DNA of 21,690 bases from positions 147,261 to 168,950 of the forward strand of contig GG745349.1 in NCBI GenBank assembly GCA_000151295.1, given 5' to 3'. Each line of letters opens with the position of its first letter. Positions within the stretch are counted from its first letter, which is position 1. A program made the position numbers and the translations under genes. This document shows positions 9,546-19,895 of the stretch, piece by piece. This stretch comes from Allomyces macrogynus ATCC 38327. Taxonomy: Eukaryota; Blastocladiomycota; Blastocladiomycetes; Blastocladiales; Blastocladiaceae. The notes under the pieces were generated by a model that saw only the letters and a list, made by a program, of their open reading frames with translations, was not told where the DNA came from and made no database searches.

Positions 9546-9880
9546 CTTGACGTTCTTTGGACAAATAAATGAAGATTGATCGTGCCTGTCGACTCGGTCC
9601 AACCCCTCCCGCGCCATTTTCACATGTTATCACTTGGACGTCGAGCTTGGAAGTGGCAGAGAACAAGTGGACAGTACGCGATCACGTGTGAGATCCACGA
9701 CTGCTGTCGCGCAATGGCTGCTATGCTTTCCGTCCCCGACTTGACGACGACGGCATCATTGCTCCAACCAGGCCGAAATCGCCAGGACGACCCCAAGCTG
9801 GCGCACAGGTCGCCGTTCCCATCGAGCTACCGATCTTGCCTGCGGCTGGGACTTGGACATCGTCAACCGCGTCCAACATC

Positions 9881-12117
9881 ATGCAGGAGCAAGCGCAGCC
9901 TGTCGCGCTCGACCACGGTGCCTCGCCGCCGTCGCCCATGCCATCAACCGACTCGACGTTTGCGCCCGAGATCCGGTTCCCGTCGGTGCCGTTGTCCTCA
10001 TCCACCGGTTCCGTCGTGGAGGTGCACGCCGACCAACTCGACGTCTACCAGCACCCGGAAAAGTACCTGGCCGCCAGCGCGGGCCTGTTATGGACGACGC
10101 TCTTGACGTCAAGCGCCGTGACAGTGCCTGAAACTTATGCGCTGGTTCTCAAGCACGCGACTGCCATGCTCGAGACGCCCGTCGAGGCCATGACGCCGAA
10201 ACTGCTCGCTGTCGCGTTGCACACGCTCCGCACGCTCATCGACATTCAACCCATGCGACGAGCACGGCCACATTTGGTGCAGTGGACCAATGCTCTCGGC
10301 GTGCTGCTGGATCTCGGACTCGACCAGGAGCATGGCGGCGCGGGGTGGGTAAGGGAGCCTAGGTTGCTCATGGGGATCGCGGCGGTTGTCGACCGTGTTC
10401 TCGACGTTCTTGCTGGTTTGTCTCCGCTCTTCTCCATTTTTTGTGGTGCATGAATGGTTGACCTGACCTCAGCATTTCTCCAATACAGAGAGCAGCCATC
10501 TCGCGACGGCGCTTGATGCGCTCGAATCGTGGGTCACGTCGCTTGCCGCGTACCTGCACGACCGCAGCATCCCACCACACGCGCTGGCGCTCCTCGACCC
10601 AGCGACCGCCTTCCTCGCGCGTCACGCCGGGGCGCGCAAATTCGACCACCGCACGCGCGTCGTGAGCATGACGCGGTCGCTGTTCGACCAGGTCATTGCC
10701 AATCTTCCGCAGTGCACCGACGACCGCATATTCTCGCAGTGCACGCGGCTGTTTGACGGTCGTCCTTGACGCGACCGCACAGCTCGAGACGGAGCTCATC
10801 ACGGCACTGCTCGAGGCGCTGTTGCACCGCGACACAGTGCGCACCGAGGCCTGGCGGCAAGCGCGCGCCGAAATGATCGACCAGTTTATCCTCTCGCAAC
10901 CGCTCGTGCAGCATACGCTCGAGACGTGTCTCGCGCCGGTGTCAGTGAGCGCGCGGGGATCACTGCGACAAGCGCACACCAGTCGTCGACGCTCGTGCTC
11001 GTCGCGGATCTGTGAAGAAGGTGGTGCGTCGCGAGTCGTTGTGGTCGAGGCGAACGACGACCTGTCTAGATGTAGTGGTGGTTGAGACGCGCGCGCGATA
11101 GACGAGTGGAGCTCGGTCCTGGATGTGATTTGCAACGGATTGCGCATTTGGTCTAGCTTATGCAGGTGACCCGTCGAGGTCGCGTCGGCCGAGGGGAGCG
11201 CGCAGTGCCAGGTCGTTGAGGAGGTGACACGCCAGTTCGCCGCGTGGTGCGGTGATCCGCAGTTCCTCGCCCGGTTTGTCGATTTGCTCGAGCCGTTGAC
11301 GGATGTGATTGTGGGCGTGGACCCGCACTCCAAGTACGCTCCTTCTCTCTCCATTGCTCTGCCGTTCCGCTCACCCTCTTGCTTGGCTTCGGTGGATAGG
11401 GCTCTCCTCTCGTCGCTCTTCAAGTCCAACTCGAAGCCGTTCCGGCGACGCCTGCTGACCTGGCTCGCCGACATTCTCGCGCACGACTCGGGAACGGACC
11501 TGCACCACGTCAAGGCCTTTTTCACCGAGGTCACGACCGAGCTGTGGATGTCGCTGGCCATCACGGAACAGTCGTTTCTCGCCGCGCAGTTGCCACCACC
11601 GCTCGTCGCCAAGCTCCCGGACGCGGCCGACCTGCCGCCGTGCCGCATGCCCCTGGCCGGTGGGCCGAGAATGTCCATCTGGTCACGCACGTCGCAGGAC
11701 GCCAGTGGCGGTGGTGGGAGCAGCAGCAAGTCGCCCATGACGTCGCCGTCGTCGCTTGGCTCAACGGCAATGGTTGCTCCATTGTCGGTTGTCAAGCTCC
11801 CCGAGTACGTGAAGGTCTCATTACTTCTTCCACAGTGCGGCCTTCATTGACTTTGTAGACTGTTTAGCGCTGTCGAGAACCTCTCGCTGGCCGACTATGG
11901 GGCCTTTGCCATGGACCCGCGCCGCAACGCGCTCCTGCAGGCCGAGCAGCTGTACCTCACGCCGCCGGCCATGTCACCCAGAACGCGCGTGGCCCGGGCA
12001 ATTGCCCTCGTCGACGACGAGGACGACGACGCGCTCTTCCAGTCGATTCGGGAGGTGCCGGCAGACACGAGCGAGTTTGGCGTGGCCGCTGCAGATGCCG
12101 CTGTCCCGCTCGATTGA
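9881..12117 (+). CDS. Unrecognised alpha-helical protein with frame breaks
   Basis: The ATG at 9881 opens a protein rich in Leu/Ala helices, suggesting a helical-repeat fold; I do not recognise the family. Exon 1 is 9881-10415, then a 73-nt intron (GTTTGT donor, branch CTGAC, CAATACAG acceptor) and an exon from 10489. Near 10750 the frame moves by one base at a TTT run, and both sides look equally coding. From about 10945 to 11160 the frame is unclear, with stops and perhaps one or more introns. Coding resumes from about 11165 to 11804 (VTRQFAAWCGDPQFLARFVD, KPFRRRLLTWLADILAHD). A clean intron at 11805-11858 (GTACGT, TTTGTAG) leads to the last exon, 11859-12117, which ends in an acidic patch. 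A Ser/Gly-rich low-complexity stretch lies near 11700-11760. The 3' end faces the LEA2-like gene, 114 bp away. Confidence 0.65.
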
Positions 12118-12231
12118 CTTGCTTTCCCTGAACTGGCTCTCCCAAATTCCGATTTTCATCCAGCACTTGGTGGATAATTTACAGTGGATTGCCTTCTCGA
12201 GCACGAGTGCGACTCTGTGTTTACAACTCCG

Positions 12232-13566
12232 TCAGCCGTTCCCGCCGACGGGTGCGCCCGCGGCAGCGCTCCAATGCCATGGCACGCCAGCCATCTCCAC
12301 AGACCGCTTACTCGTCGTCGACGATGACGCGCCCGCGTTCCCCGTCGCGTTCTGCACGGCCTGGAGCAACTGCTGAATCCCATTCAGCTGGCTCAAGTTC
12401 ACGGGACACGCAAAAGACTGCGTCGACTTGTACGGGAACGTGATCCCAAACGGTTTCAGCAGTGACAGGCCAATCGCGAGCTCATAGTAGACCGACATTT
12501 GTCCACCGCCGGTCCCGCCCGTTGCGCCACACGCCGTCAGCAGCCCGTTGAAGTAGGTGCTCTGCGAGGCCTGCGCGAGTTGCCAGGTGAACGTGACCGG
12601 GAACAGCACCCGCGTGGCCGCATTCTTGGCGATCCAGACATCGCTCACAGACCCGTTCGCGATCCGGTCATTCGCCGACGTGGCCGTACTGCTCGGGAAC
12701 CCCTGCATCGCCAACGTCGCGACCCCGACCCCAAACGAATTCGCATTCGTCACGGAAAACGCAAAGTCCCAATTCACCGTCGCCGATGCGGCGCCTAAAT
12801 CGAGCGCGAGCGGAGCGCGCGTCGTCGGCGCCTGTGCGCCGGCAAACGCGACCGTCGGCACTTTCACATATAGGAACGCAAACAGGGCGAGCCCGCCGAC
12901 GATCAGGATCAGAACGAGCAGACACACGCAGCACCCGCACTTCCAACCGCACGCACAGCACCCGCACGCGCGGGAGCACCCAGAGGAACGGCGGTCAACG
13001 CCCTTGAGGTCGTCGGAACTCGGGACTGGGTGGAAAGTCGCCGCGGGGCGCGGGATCGACCAGCCCGTGCGCGGCGCGCTGCCGCCGTTGGCGTTGGTGG
13101 GCACGATCGCGTAGCTGTTACTGGCGGGTGCGGCGGTGGGGGCGGGAGGAGGCGCAGATTGCATCCGCCCGAGCTCGGCTTCCGGGATAATCTGATAAAT
13201 CTGGCCGGCGCGCGGTGCGGAGGCACTGGTGGCCATCATCGGTTGCGGAGGTGGTGGTGCAGGTGCGGCGGGCGCGCCGACGAGCGGGTACCCGTACTGC
13301 GCGGCACGGCCGTACGGGTCGCCGCTGCGCGCGGATCCGTGCCGCGAGTGTACGGACCCGGCGTACGGTGCCGAGTAGGGGTTATTGGGCGCAGAGTACG
13401 CCGACGACGACTGGCTCGATGCGACCCATGGTGGAGCGCTAGCCGCGGCCAAGTTCGTATCGGACGACGAGACGGGTAGACCGCCGTTACCGCCGCCGTA
13501 CGGTCGTCGTGGGAACGGGCGCTGCGGCTGCGACTGGTCGGTGTACCCGTACTGGTTGGATTGCAT
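12232..13566 (-). CDS. LEA2-like (LEA14/NDR1-type) single-pass membrane protein
   Basis: One uninterrupted frame of 444 residues from the ATG at 13566. Residues 1-196 are Pro/Ser/Ala/Tyr-rich and probably disordered and cytosolic. Residues 197-215 hold nine Cys right before the transmembrane helix (~214-236, CLLVLILIVGGLALFAFLYV), a pattern fitting palmitoylation. The remainder resembles the LEA2 fold: a strand pair of the type TVNWDFAFSVTNANSFGVGV, hydrophobic beta segments, N-glycosylation sites (NGS, NLS, NAT) and two likely Cys bridges. Known LEA2 proteins include plant NDR1/HIN1-like membrane proteins and fungal vacuolar or plasma-membrane relatives; their biochemical role is mostly unknown. 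Assignment rests on architecture and strand pattern rather than on a diagnostic motif. The 12 residues upstream of the ATG in the same frame lack another ATG. Confidence 0.75.
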   Translation of the reverse strand: MQSNQYGYTDQSQPQRPFPRRPYGGGNGGLPVSSSDTNLAAASAPPWVASSQSSSAYSAPNNPYSAPYAGSVHSRHGSARSGDPYGRAAQYGYPLVGAPAAPAPPPPQPMMATSASAPRAGQIYQIIPEAELGRMQSAPPPAPTAAPASNSYAIVPTNANGGSAPRTGWSIPRPAATFHPVPSSDDLKGVDRRSSGCSRACGCCACGWKCGCCVCLLVLILIVGGLALFAFLYVKVPTVAFAGAQAPTTRAPLALDLGAASATVNWDFAFSVTNANSFGVGVATLAMQGFPSSTATSANDRIANGSVSDVWIAKNAATRVLFPVTFTWQLAQASQSTYFNGLLTACGATGGTGGGQMSVYYELAIGLSLLKPFGITFPYKSTQSFACPVNLSQLNGIQQLLQAVQNATGNAGASSSTTSKRSVEMAGVPWHWSAAAGAPVGGNG

Positions 13567-14461
13567 GGTCGTCGACGTGGATGGTCCCGAGGAGAGACTT
13601 CGCAAGGGCGCGAAAATCGGTGGAGAAGAGAGACCGGATCAATCGCTCCTCTTCCCCGTCAGCGACCAGAGCCGCAAGGTGGTGGTGCTGCGCGGCTCGA
13701 GTCCGCAGCAGGCCGCGTGGGTGGCGTGGCCAGCCAGCGAGTGGACGTTGCGTTGCTCGCGGGGGTTGCTGCGGGAATTGGGAGCCGCCAAGAGACCCGT
13801 GCGTGCGTCGAGGTGGACCTTGAACTTGGCTTGGGTATTTCCTCGGTATCGGATGGCGGACACCTTGCGGGTAGGGAGCAGCGCGTCGGGTGTCGAAAGC
13901 GTCGTGATCAACGCGGCAGGTCGAGCGAGAACCGTCGACTTGGGCGAGATGGTGGCCGTCTGGAGAGCTTGCAACAGGTGGAAGTGCGAGGGCGGGCACA
14001 GGGTGACGGGTGCAGCTTGACGAGAATGGATTGAGGGCACAGTGCAGCGAGCAAGGAGGGGGGAGCAATGCAGGGTGGTGTGGTCCTGAGCTGCTGTCGT
14101 CTGGGTCTGCCAGCAGAAATGAAGCGGGGACGCGTCGGGAGTGCAACAACAGCCAGGCACCTGCCGAAAACCCGCTCTGAACTGCGGCTGGCGCCTTTGC
14201 TTTTTTGAACAACTGGGCCGAAGCAAGATCAAATACTCGACTGCCATTTCTTGGCCAGTCTTGTTCGGCCTTGGCGCCAGAGCCGAGCGTGTGCGCGAGC
14301 GCGCGCTTTGCTCCTGCCCGCGACGAGAGCCCTTTTTTGGAGATTGGCGAGCATCTCGCGCCAAGTACGGGCCGCGCAAGGTGGGAAATCCAGCATGCCA
14401 CTTCATTTCTGACCAAACTTTCACTCAAAAATCGAAAAAACCAGCAGCACCCGAGCTCACA
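13567..14461. other. Long intergenic stretch, probable promoter of the LEA2-like gene
   Basis: 895 bp between the LEA2-like start and the 3' end of NMT. Large open frames exist on both strands (for example 13487-14428 minus, 13561-14034 plus) but have low-complexity composition, no domain-like sequence and no usable splice pattern. I see no RNA gene or repeat here. Confidence 0.5.
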
Positions 14462-16073
14462 CTACATGAGCACAACGCCGAGCTTGTCGCCCGGGAACGG
14501 CTTGCACCGCCAGTTGTAGAGGTAGTAGTGCAGCACGCCGTCGCCGCGCGCAAACTTGCATGCGTCGAGTACTTCGCTGTTTTCCATGAGCTCGAGGCAG
14601 TTGAAGACGTCGTGGCCCGTCTTGTCGGCAAAATGCAGGCCGTCGGTAAAGAGCTCGATCAGGTTGTTCGACGTTTCAATTGCCGTCTTGCCCTCCGGGT
14701 AAAAGTAGTAGAAGGAATAGGCCGCGTTGAGCTCCGTGTGCTTGGGGTGGTTGAGCACCTTGGACGGGATCCGGTAGAAGGAGAAGAAGTGCGTGATCTT
14801 GCCCTCCTTGTTCTGTCCGGAGTAGCGATGTGTGATCGGTGAGCAACAGAAAGGATGTGCGACTCGGGTGCCAGCATCGTAGAAAAACGAACCTCGACCA
14901 CATACGAGTGCACGACACCCTTGCGCGGCACCATCCAGTGCGCAATCTCCTCCTCCGAGAAATGCGGGTGCAGGCCAAACCGCGCATTATACTCTTCCAA
15001 CCCACGCTTGACCTGCGGCACATCGCGCACGGTCATTTCGCGAATGCCGTCGAGCTTGGGCGTCGACCCAACTCTCAGACGGCGCTCCTGCTGCTCGAAT
15101 GTCTTGCCAATTGGCACGTACGAGAAGCCCGTCTCGACCAGCTTGCGCACGTTGATCGACCGGTGCCAGTACCGGCACGCGCCGACCGACCCGGGCAGCG
15201 CGGTACCCGCCGTGTAGAGCGCCTGGAAAATACCCTCGAGGTTACACCGGCGCGTGATTTCCTTGATCAGCACGGGCGCGAGCCGCTTGGAGCGCAGCTT
15301 CTTGAGCACGCAGAGGAAGTTGATTTCGACCATGGGCAGTTCGCTACGGTGGGAGTCGGCGGGTGTCAGAGTCGCTTTTTGGGGCGGGCTCTCGGTCTCA
15401 CGCCGCTGGCCAGGGAACGCATACGTCTTGTTCACGGCCATGCGGGCCGGGATGCCGCTAATAAACGCGACGAGCTTGCGCGATGCCGACACGCGCACGC
15501 CAACGTGCCACGTCTTCTTCCAGCCCGGCGGCTTGAGGGCCCTGCAGAGGAAGTGCGACGCGTCAGATCATGGACTACAACGGAATCGTGCCCCTAATCT
15601 CGAGAACGCGACAACCGTACCAGGTCAAGAGATCTTTAGGGTACCCGAACCGGAAGTTGCCCTCGGTGTCCTCGACATAGTTGTTGAACAGCAGCGTGTA
15701 GACCTGGTCGAGCTCGTTCTCGTCGGTGATGTCGACCTCGCACCACTCGAACCCGGCGGGCAAGGGCAGCGGCGTCTGGCGCACTTGATCGCGCGGCTTG
15801 TTGGGCTCGAGCGGGCCGTCGGCCTCGACGGCCACCTGTTCCTCTGGCGCGTGCGCGGCAGCGTCAGCGTCGGTGATCGAGGGCCACGGCGTGCGTGCAC
15901 TTACCGTGCGTCTGCGGGACTGGCTGCGTGCGCCAAAACTTGTGCTCGGGCGGCGGCTTGGGCGCGTCCTCTTGGCCGGCGCTCAGGGCCGCGATGCGCT
16001 GGACAGTGGCCATAAGATCGTCTTCGTCGACGTCTTGCGGCTTCTTGCCGTTAGCGCGCTTGTTGTTGGACAT
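14462..16073 (-). CDS. NMT1: Glycylpeptide N-tetradecanoyltransferase (N-myristoyltransferase)
   Basis: Four exons, 16073-15905, 15843-15621, 15541-14893 and 14812-14462, with matching phases (introns 61, 79 and 80 nt; GTAAGT, GTACGG, GTTCGT donors), 463 residues. Recognisable blocks in order: EHKFWRTQPVPQ, PLPAGFEWCEVDI, LLFNNYVED, WALKPPGW, VRVSASRKLVAFISGIPA, VEINFLCVLKKLRSKRLAPV (acyl-CoA site and oxyanion backbone), GACRYWHRSINVRKLVE, HFFSFYRIPS, HDVFNCLELMEN and FARGDGVLHYYLYNW. It transfers myristate from myristoyl-CoA to N-terminal Gly of proteins; the C-terminal carboxylate acts as base, and the end here (VVLM) is at the usual distance from YLYNW. About 28 extra residues (~173-200, Glu/Ser/Pro-rich) separate the ISGIPA and VEINF blocks. 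The N-terminal region is short and Lys-containing, as expected for ribosome association. Confidence 0.96.
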
Positions 16074-16435
16074 GGTGGTTGCAGCGTGTCGAGCCGATCG
16101 CGGGCCTGGAGCGTGCGGGGGTCAGCGCGGCCGGGATCACGGCGGAGGTTTCAAGCGGCGACGCCAACGAGACCGACCGACGTGGATGCACGTGGTTGCT
16201 CGGCCTGGTGTCGCTGCCGTGGAGGTGCACGTGCAGGTGCGTGGAGTGCTCTGCCCACGTCCATGTTCATTTCATTTGCTTGCAGTTGGTCAGCAAATGC
16301 CAACACGGCAGGGATCTCGATCAGCGCGAGCGTGGCCAACCAACCATCCCGACCGTGGTTCGTCCTTCGTTCGGTTCTCTGTCGCCGACATCAACCACCA
16401 CAGCAAGTTGCGCAAGCGGAAGCACCCAGCAAAGC
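16074..16435. promoter_or_regulatory. Divergent promoter region between NMT and the acyltransferase
   Basis: 362 bp between two outward-facing start codons. No TATA box or other defined element is evident. The plus-strand frame that runs through it into the acyltransferase has no ATG with better context than 16436. Confidence 0.5.
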
Positions 16436-18279
16436 ATGACCGCCATGGACCAGTGCCCAGCCGGCGTCTGCAGCCCCACCGACATGGACGCCTGGCCCTA
16501 CTCGAGCGCCACCACCGCGCCCACGAGCCCTGTCTCCTCAGCCGGCACCGCGACCCCGCTCATGGAGGGCACCGTCAGCCTGCTCCCGCTCCCGCACCTC
16601 GACGCGGCCGCGACCGCCGCTGCCGTTACCGGCGGCGTGCTGGGCGTCAAGCTGCCCGCGCCCGACAGTCCCGTTGAAGGCGCACACGAACAGCGCCACC
16701 TCAACCCCGCACACGCGCCGTCGCCGTCCGTGAGCAGCAGGAGGACCAGTCCCGCGCCCGAGTCGGCGGCGCTCGTGCCCGCTGCGGCGGACGCGGTCGC
16801 GGCGGTCAATTCGGCAGCGTACGTCGCGTGTGTCATGGCTCCCATCGCTCCGGTCCGCCCAATTTGACTGGAGCTACGTCTAGTCGTCTACTGCCACGCC
16901 GCGAGGGTGGCGTCCTCGCGTACCTGTCGCGTCTCGTCCGCCGCATCGCGTCGCTCGGTCGGATTGGTTTTTACACGGGCGCGTTTGGCGGCCTGCTCGC
17001 CGCGCTCAACGTGATGCAGGCGAGCGGGCTGCTGCTCTACCGCGCCTGGCACCGCCCGACCGTCGCCGCTATCAATTCCAAGGCGCTTGCCGCATGCTGG
17101 GGTTACATTCAGCACATGATGGAGGTGCGTGTACCGGCGTGATCATTCGACGATGCCGCGTTTGCTGACCATCGGCTCTCAACAAACAGGGCCGGAACAG
17201 AGCGCCCGTAACGTTCTCGGGGGACGTGCTCGAGATTCCCTACAACACGCAGCGCGTTATGCCGTGGAACCAGACGCCCGACCACCCGGAGCCCCCGAGC
17301 GCCTACGTGATTGCGAACCATGTGTTTTTCTGCGACTTTACGCTGGAACACACGGTCGCCGTGCGCAGGAATATGCTCGGGCATTGTCGGTACTTTGCCA
17401 AGGAGAGCCACGGATATTGGCCGCTGTTTGGATGGGTTCGTTGATTGTTGGCGCTCGCGAGAAATGGGACAGCAGCTCACACTTCTTTGGCTCTCCATTT
17501 GCTAGTTGATTCGTATGGCCGGGTTTGTGCTCCTCAAGCGCGACTGGGACCTGGTACCATCACCCACCCGATTCTGCCATCAATTCGCGGCACCATCCAC
17601 TAACGTTCGACATGTCCGGCCTTCAGGACCAGAGATACATTCTTTCGCGCGTCCAGGAATGGCAGCGCGAGCGGCAGCCGATCTGGATGGTCGCTTACCC
17701 CGAGGGCACGCGCATGACCGCGGAAAAGTTCCGCAAGGTGCGCATCTCCACCTCCTATCCTCTCCACCCACCTTGCCACCAACCTCCCCACCCTCTCCAC
17801 CCCTTGTCTAGGCGCAACAATTCTCACGCGACCGCGGCCTGCCCGTCTTCAACCACCTGCTGTGCCCACGTACGAAAGGCTTTGTCGCGATCATGAAAAT
17901 GCTGCGCACGCCCGACTCGCACTTCCAGTACCTGCTCGACTTCACCGTGGCCGCACGGCACTTGCCGACGGGCGGATTCAACACGGTTTTCCCGACGGGC
18001 TTTGACCTTCTGGGCCGGCGCCGGCTGGACCGGATCTGGCAGTTCCACGTGCACGTCGACAAGTTTGACTTGAGCGACTTGCCCGACGACGAGGCTGGGC
18101 TCGAACAGTGGCTTATGGACCGGTGGGTCGCAAAGGACCAGAGGTTGGCGCAGTGGAAGGCGGAGTGGCCGACGGTCGCGAATGGCGGCGCGTTCGAGAT
18201 TCCTTATCACACGCCTGCCGAGGTGTTGCGCACAATGACGACGCCGGTGCCGCCGGCACAGATTGAGGAGGTCGAGTAG
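16436..18279 (+). CDS. Lysophospholipid acyltransferase of the PlsC superfamily (AGPAT3-5 / LCLAT1 type)
   Basis: Six exons, 16436-16818, 16884-17124, 17190-17435, 17506-17553, 17627-17737 and 17812-18279; every phase agrees, and the introns are 65 to 74 nt (the fourth has a textbook CTAAC branch site), 498 residues. Residues 1-127 are Ser/Pro/Ala-rich. A membrane segment lies at ~155-180. The catalytic block IANHVFFCDF (~249-258) has the H-X4-D motif, and YPEGTR (~330-335) is the acyl-acceptor phosphate motif. LPVFNHLLCPRTKGF (~353-367) is the block typical of the AGPAT3/4/5 and lysocardiolipin acyltransferase branch. It would acylate lysophosphatidate, lysophosphatidylinositol or lysocardiolipin using acyl-CoA at the endoplasmic reticulum. 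The exact acceptor cannot be told from sequence. The C-terminal part lacks a clear second membrane span. Confidence 0.92.
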
Positions 18280-18505
18280 GATCATTATGGGGAGGTGGGG
18301 AGGTTGGTTTGGGTTCAGTTTGGTTTGCGTTTGCGATCCTGTACACATAAAAAATTGGGTGGAATACACGCCTTTCAGAACGCTTTCAAGGGATGGACAT
18401 GGTCATGCAGAGAAATAAGACAGGGTTTCAACATGACGACTAACGATACGGAAGACACACGGAGCGAGATGATCGCCGTCACAAATCAAGCTTGCACGCT
18501 CTGGC

Positions 18506-19895
18506 TTAAAGAAGGAGCGTCATGGCGAGCGGGACCGCCGCTTGCGAGCACGCCAGCAGCCGACGCGACCGCCGACGTCGGACGCCGCCGACTTTGCCCG
18601 CCTCGGTCGTGGACGGGTTCCCGTTGCCCGACGTTGGCGTGCCGTCCGACGTCGTGTTGGTCGCGTTCGCCGGCGCAAACGCAACGACGTAGTTCAAGTT
18701 GGCGCACCCGACGCGCGCGCCGTTCGCGCCGTGCAAACACAATCGATAGCTTCTCGACCTGCTTGGTCGTGAACGTCGGGTCCCAGACGACCTTGCGGAA
18801 CGTGGTCGCCGACGTCGCCTGACCGTTCACGTTGGTCTGCGCCTGCGCCGTTTGCAACTGCACCGTATTGGGCGTCGTGGCCACCTGCTTGTCGTCGGCC
18901 TTGATGGAGCCGTACTTGCCCGAAAGATCGCCCGTCTCGTACGACGACCAGTTGCCGGGTGTGGGCTTGTAGTCAGCCGAATTGCCACCCTTGAACCGCG
19001 GGTTCACCTGCGCGGCGTCCCAGTGGTCCTTGGCCGACGCACAGTCGGTGCCTGAAATCGCCGCCTCGTGAATATGGTACTTGAATTCGGTCGACCCCGT
19101 AAAGTTGCGCGCGACAATCGTGAGCTGAGCGACGGTTGCGGGCCGCGGCTGGCCCGGAATCACGGCAAAGAGGTTGTCGGGCATATCCGGCGTCACGGGC
19201 ACGTCAATGATATCAATCGCCAAGTCGCCGGTGCCCTGCGTGTTGGAAACGACAGCGCGCAGCGGGTTGGCCGTGACCTTGGCCCAGTTGACGGCATCGT
19301 CAATCTTTTGCATGTTGGCGCAGGCGACGCGCGTGCCGTTCGTGCCGTGCACGGTGAACGACAGGTTGGCAAAGTCGCCGACTTGAATCGTCGGGTCGAG
19401 CACCCACTTCTTGCGGTAGTTGGCCGTCTCGGCATTGAGGCTGCCGTACTTCCCGGACAAATCGCCCGACTCGTAGGTCGTCCAGTCGCCCGTGGTCGGC
19501 TTGTAGTCCTCGGTCTTGCCGCCCTTGAACCGCGGGTTGACTTGCGCCTTGTCCCAGTGCGCGCCCGTTGATGCGCAGTCGCCCGCGTCGTTCACTTTCG
19601 CCTCGTGGATATGGTAAGTGTAGTCGATACCCGCGGGGAGGTCGTTTGCGGCAATCACGAGCACCGTCACCTTGTCGGGCTTAGGTGCCTTGTTGTTGAG
19701 AACGTTGAACATGACCGGGTTCACGCCCGACGCGGGCATCTCGGCAAAGAGCGCGACAACGCTGCCGGGACCAGACTTGAAGACGGCGCGTGCGCCGACG
19801 GTCGGGGCGAAGACCGCATCGGTCGCAGCCGCTGGGGCCGACGCGACTGCGAGGAGCAGCAGCACGGCGAACACGGAGAGCAGTGGGCGGGTCAT
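18506..19895 (-). CDS. Secreted protein with two tandem Cu-only superoxide dismutase-like domains
   Basis: The ATG at 19895 starts a signal peptide (MTRPLLSVFAVLLLLAVASA). Two homologous domains follow. Each has YHIHEA (two copper His), a Cys, a third His (AHWD or DHWD), a GDLSGKYG motif and a terminal HG..G.RV.CAN block with the fourth His and second Cys, the layout of fungal cell-surface Cu-only SODs, which lack the zinc site. The domains share near-identical stretches (QVNPRFKGG, DYKPT). The frame shifts by one base near 18735 at a TTT run inside the last block of domain 2, which otherwise looks intact. After it comes a Thr/Ser/Asn/Gly-rich tail (SDGTPTSGNGNPSTTEAG) and a hydrophobic end (AVPLAMTLLL) that looks like a GPI-anchor signal, with perhaps further frame errors between. 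It would act at the cell surface on superoxide. Confidence 0.85.

Larger units (their letters stand above)
9462..9574 (-). mobile_element. Possible tRNA-derived SINE-like insertion flanked by 12-bp direct repeats
   Basis: The identical 12-mer AAATAAATGAAG occurs at 9462-9473 and 9563-9574. Between them, on the minus strand, is a segment with a perfect Pol III B box (GGTTCGAATCC, 9499-9489) and an A-box-like TGGTGAATGG at about 9527-9536. The direct repeats could be a target-site duplication. The body is under 100 bp, short for a SINE, and no tail is evident. The repeat contains AATAAA, so chance similarity of two poly(A) signals is possible. Confidence 0.35.

Noticed and set aside
10368..11795. 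475-codon open frame on the minus strand
   Set aside because: It lies antisense to an evident plus-strand gene with introns. Its Arg/Ser-rich composition is that of a GC-rich shadow frame.
13487..14428. 313-codon minus-strand frame joined to the LEA2-like gene
   Set aside because: It overlaps the LEA2-like start in another frame, is low complexity and lacks any conserved block.
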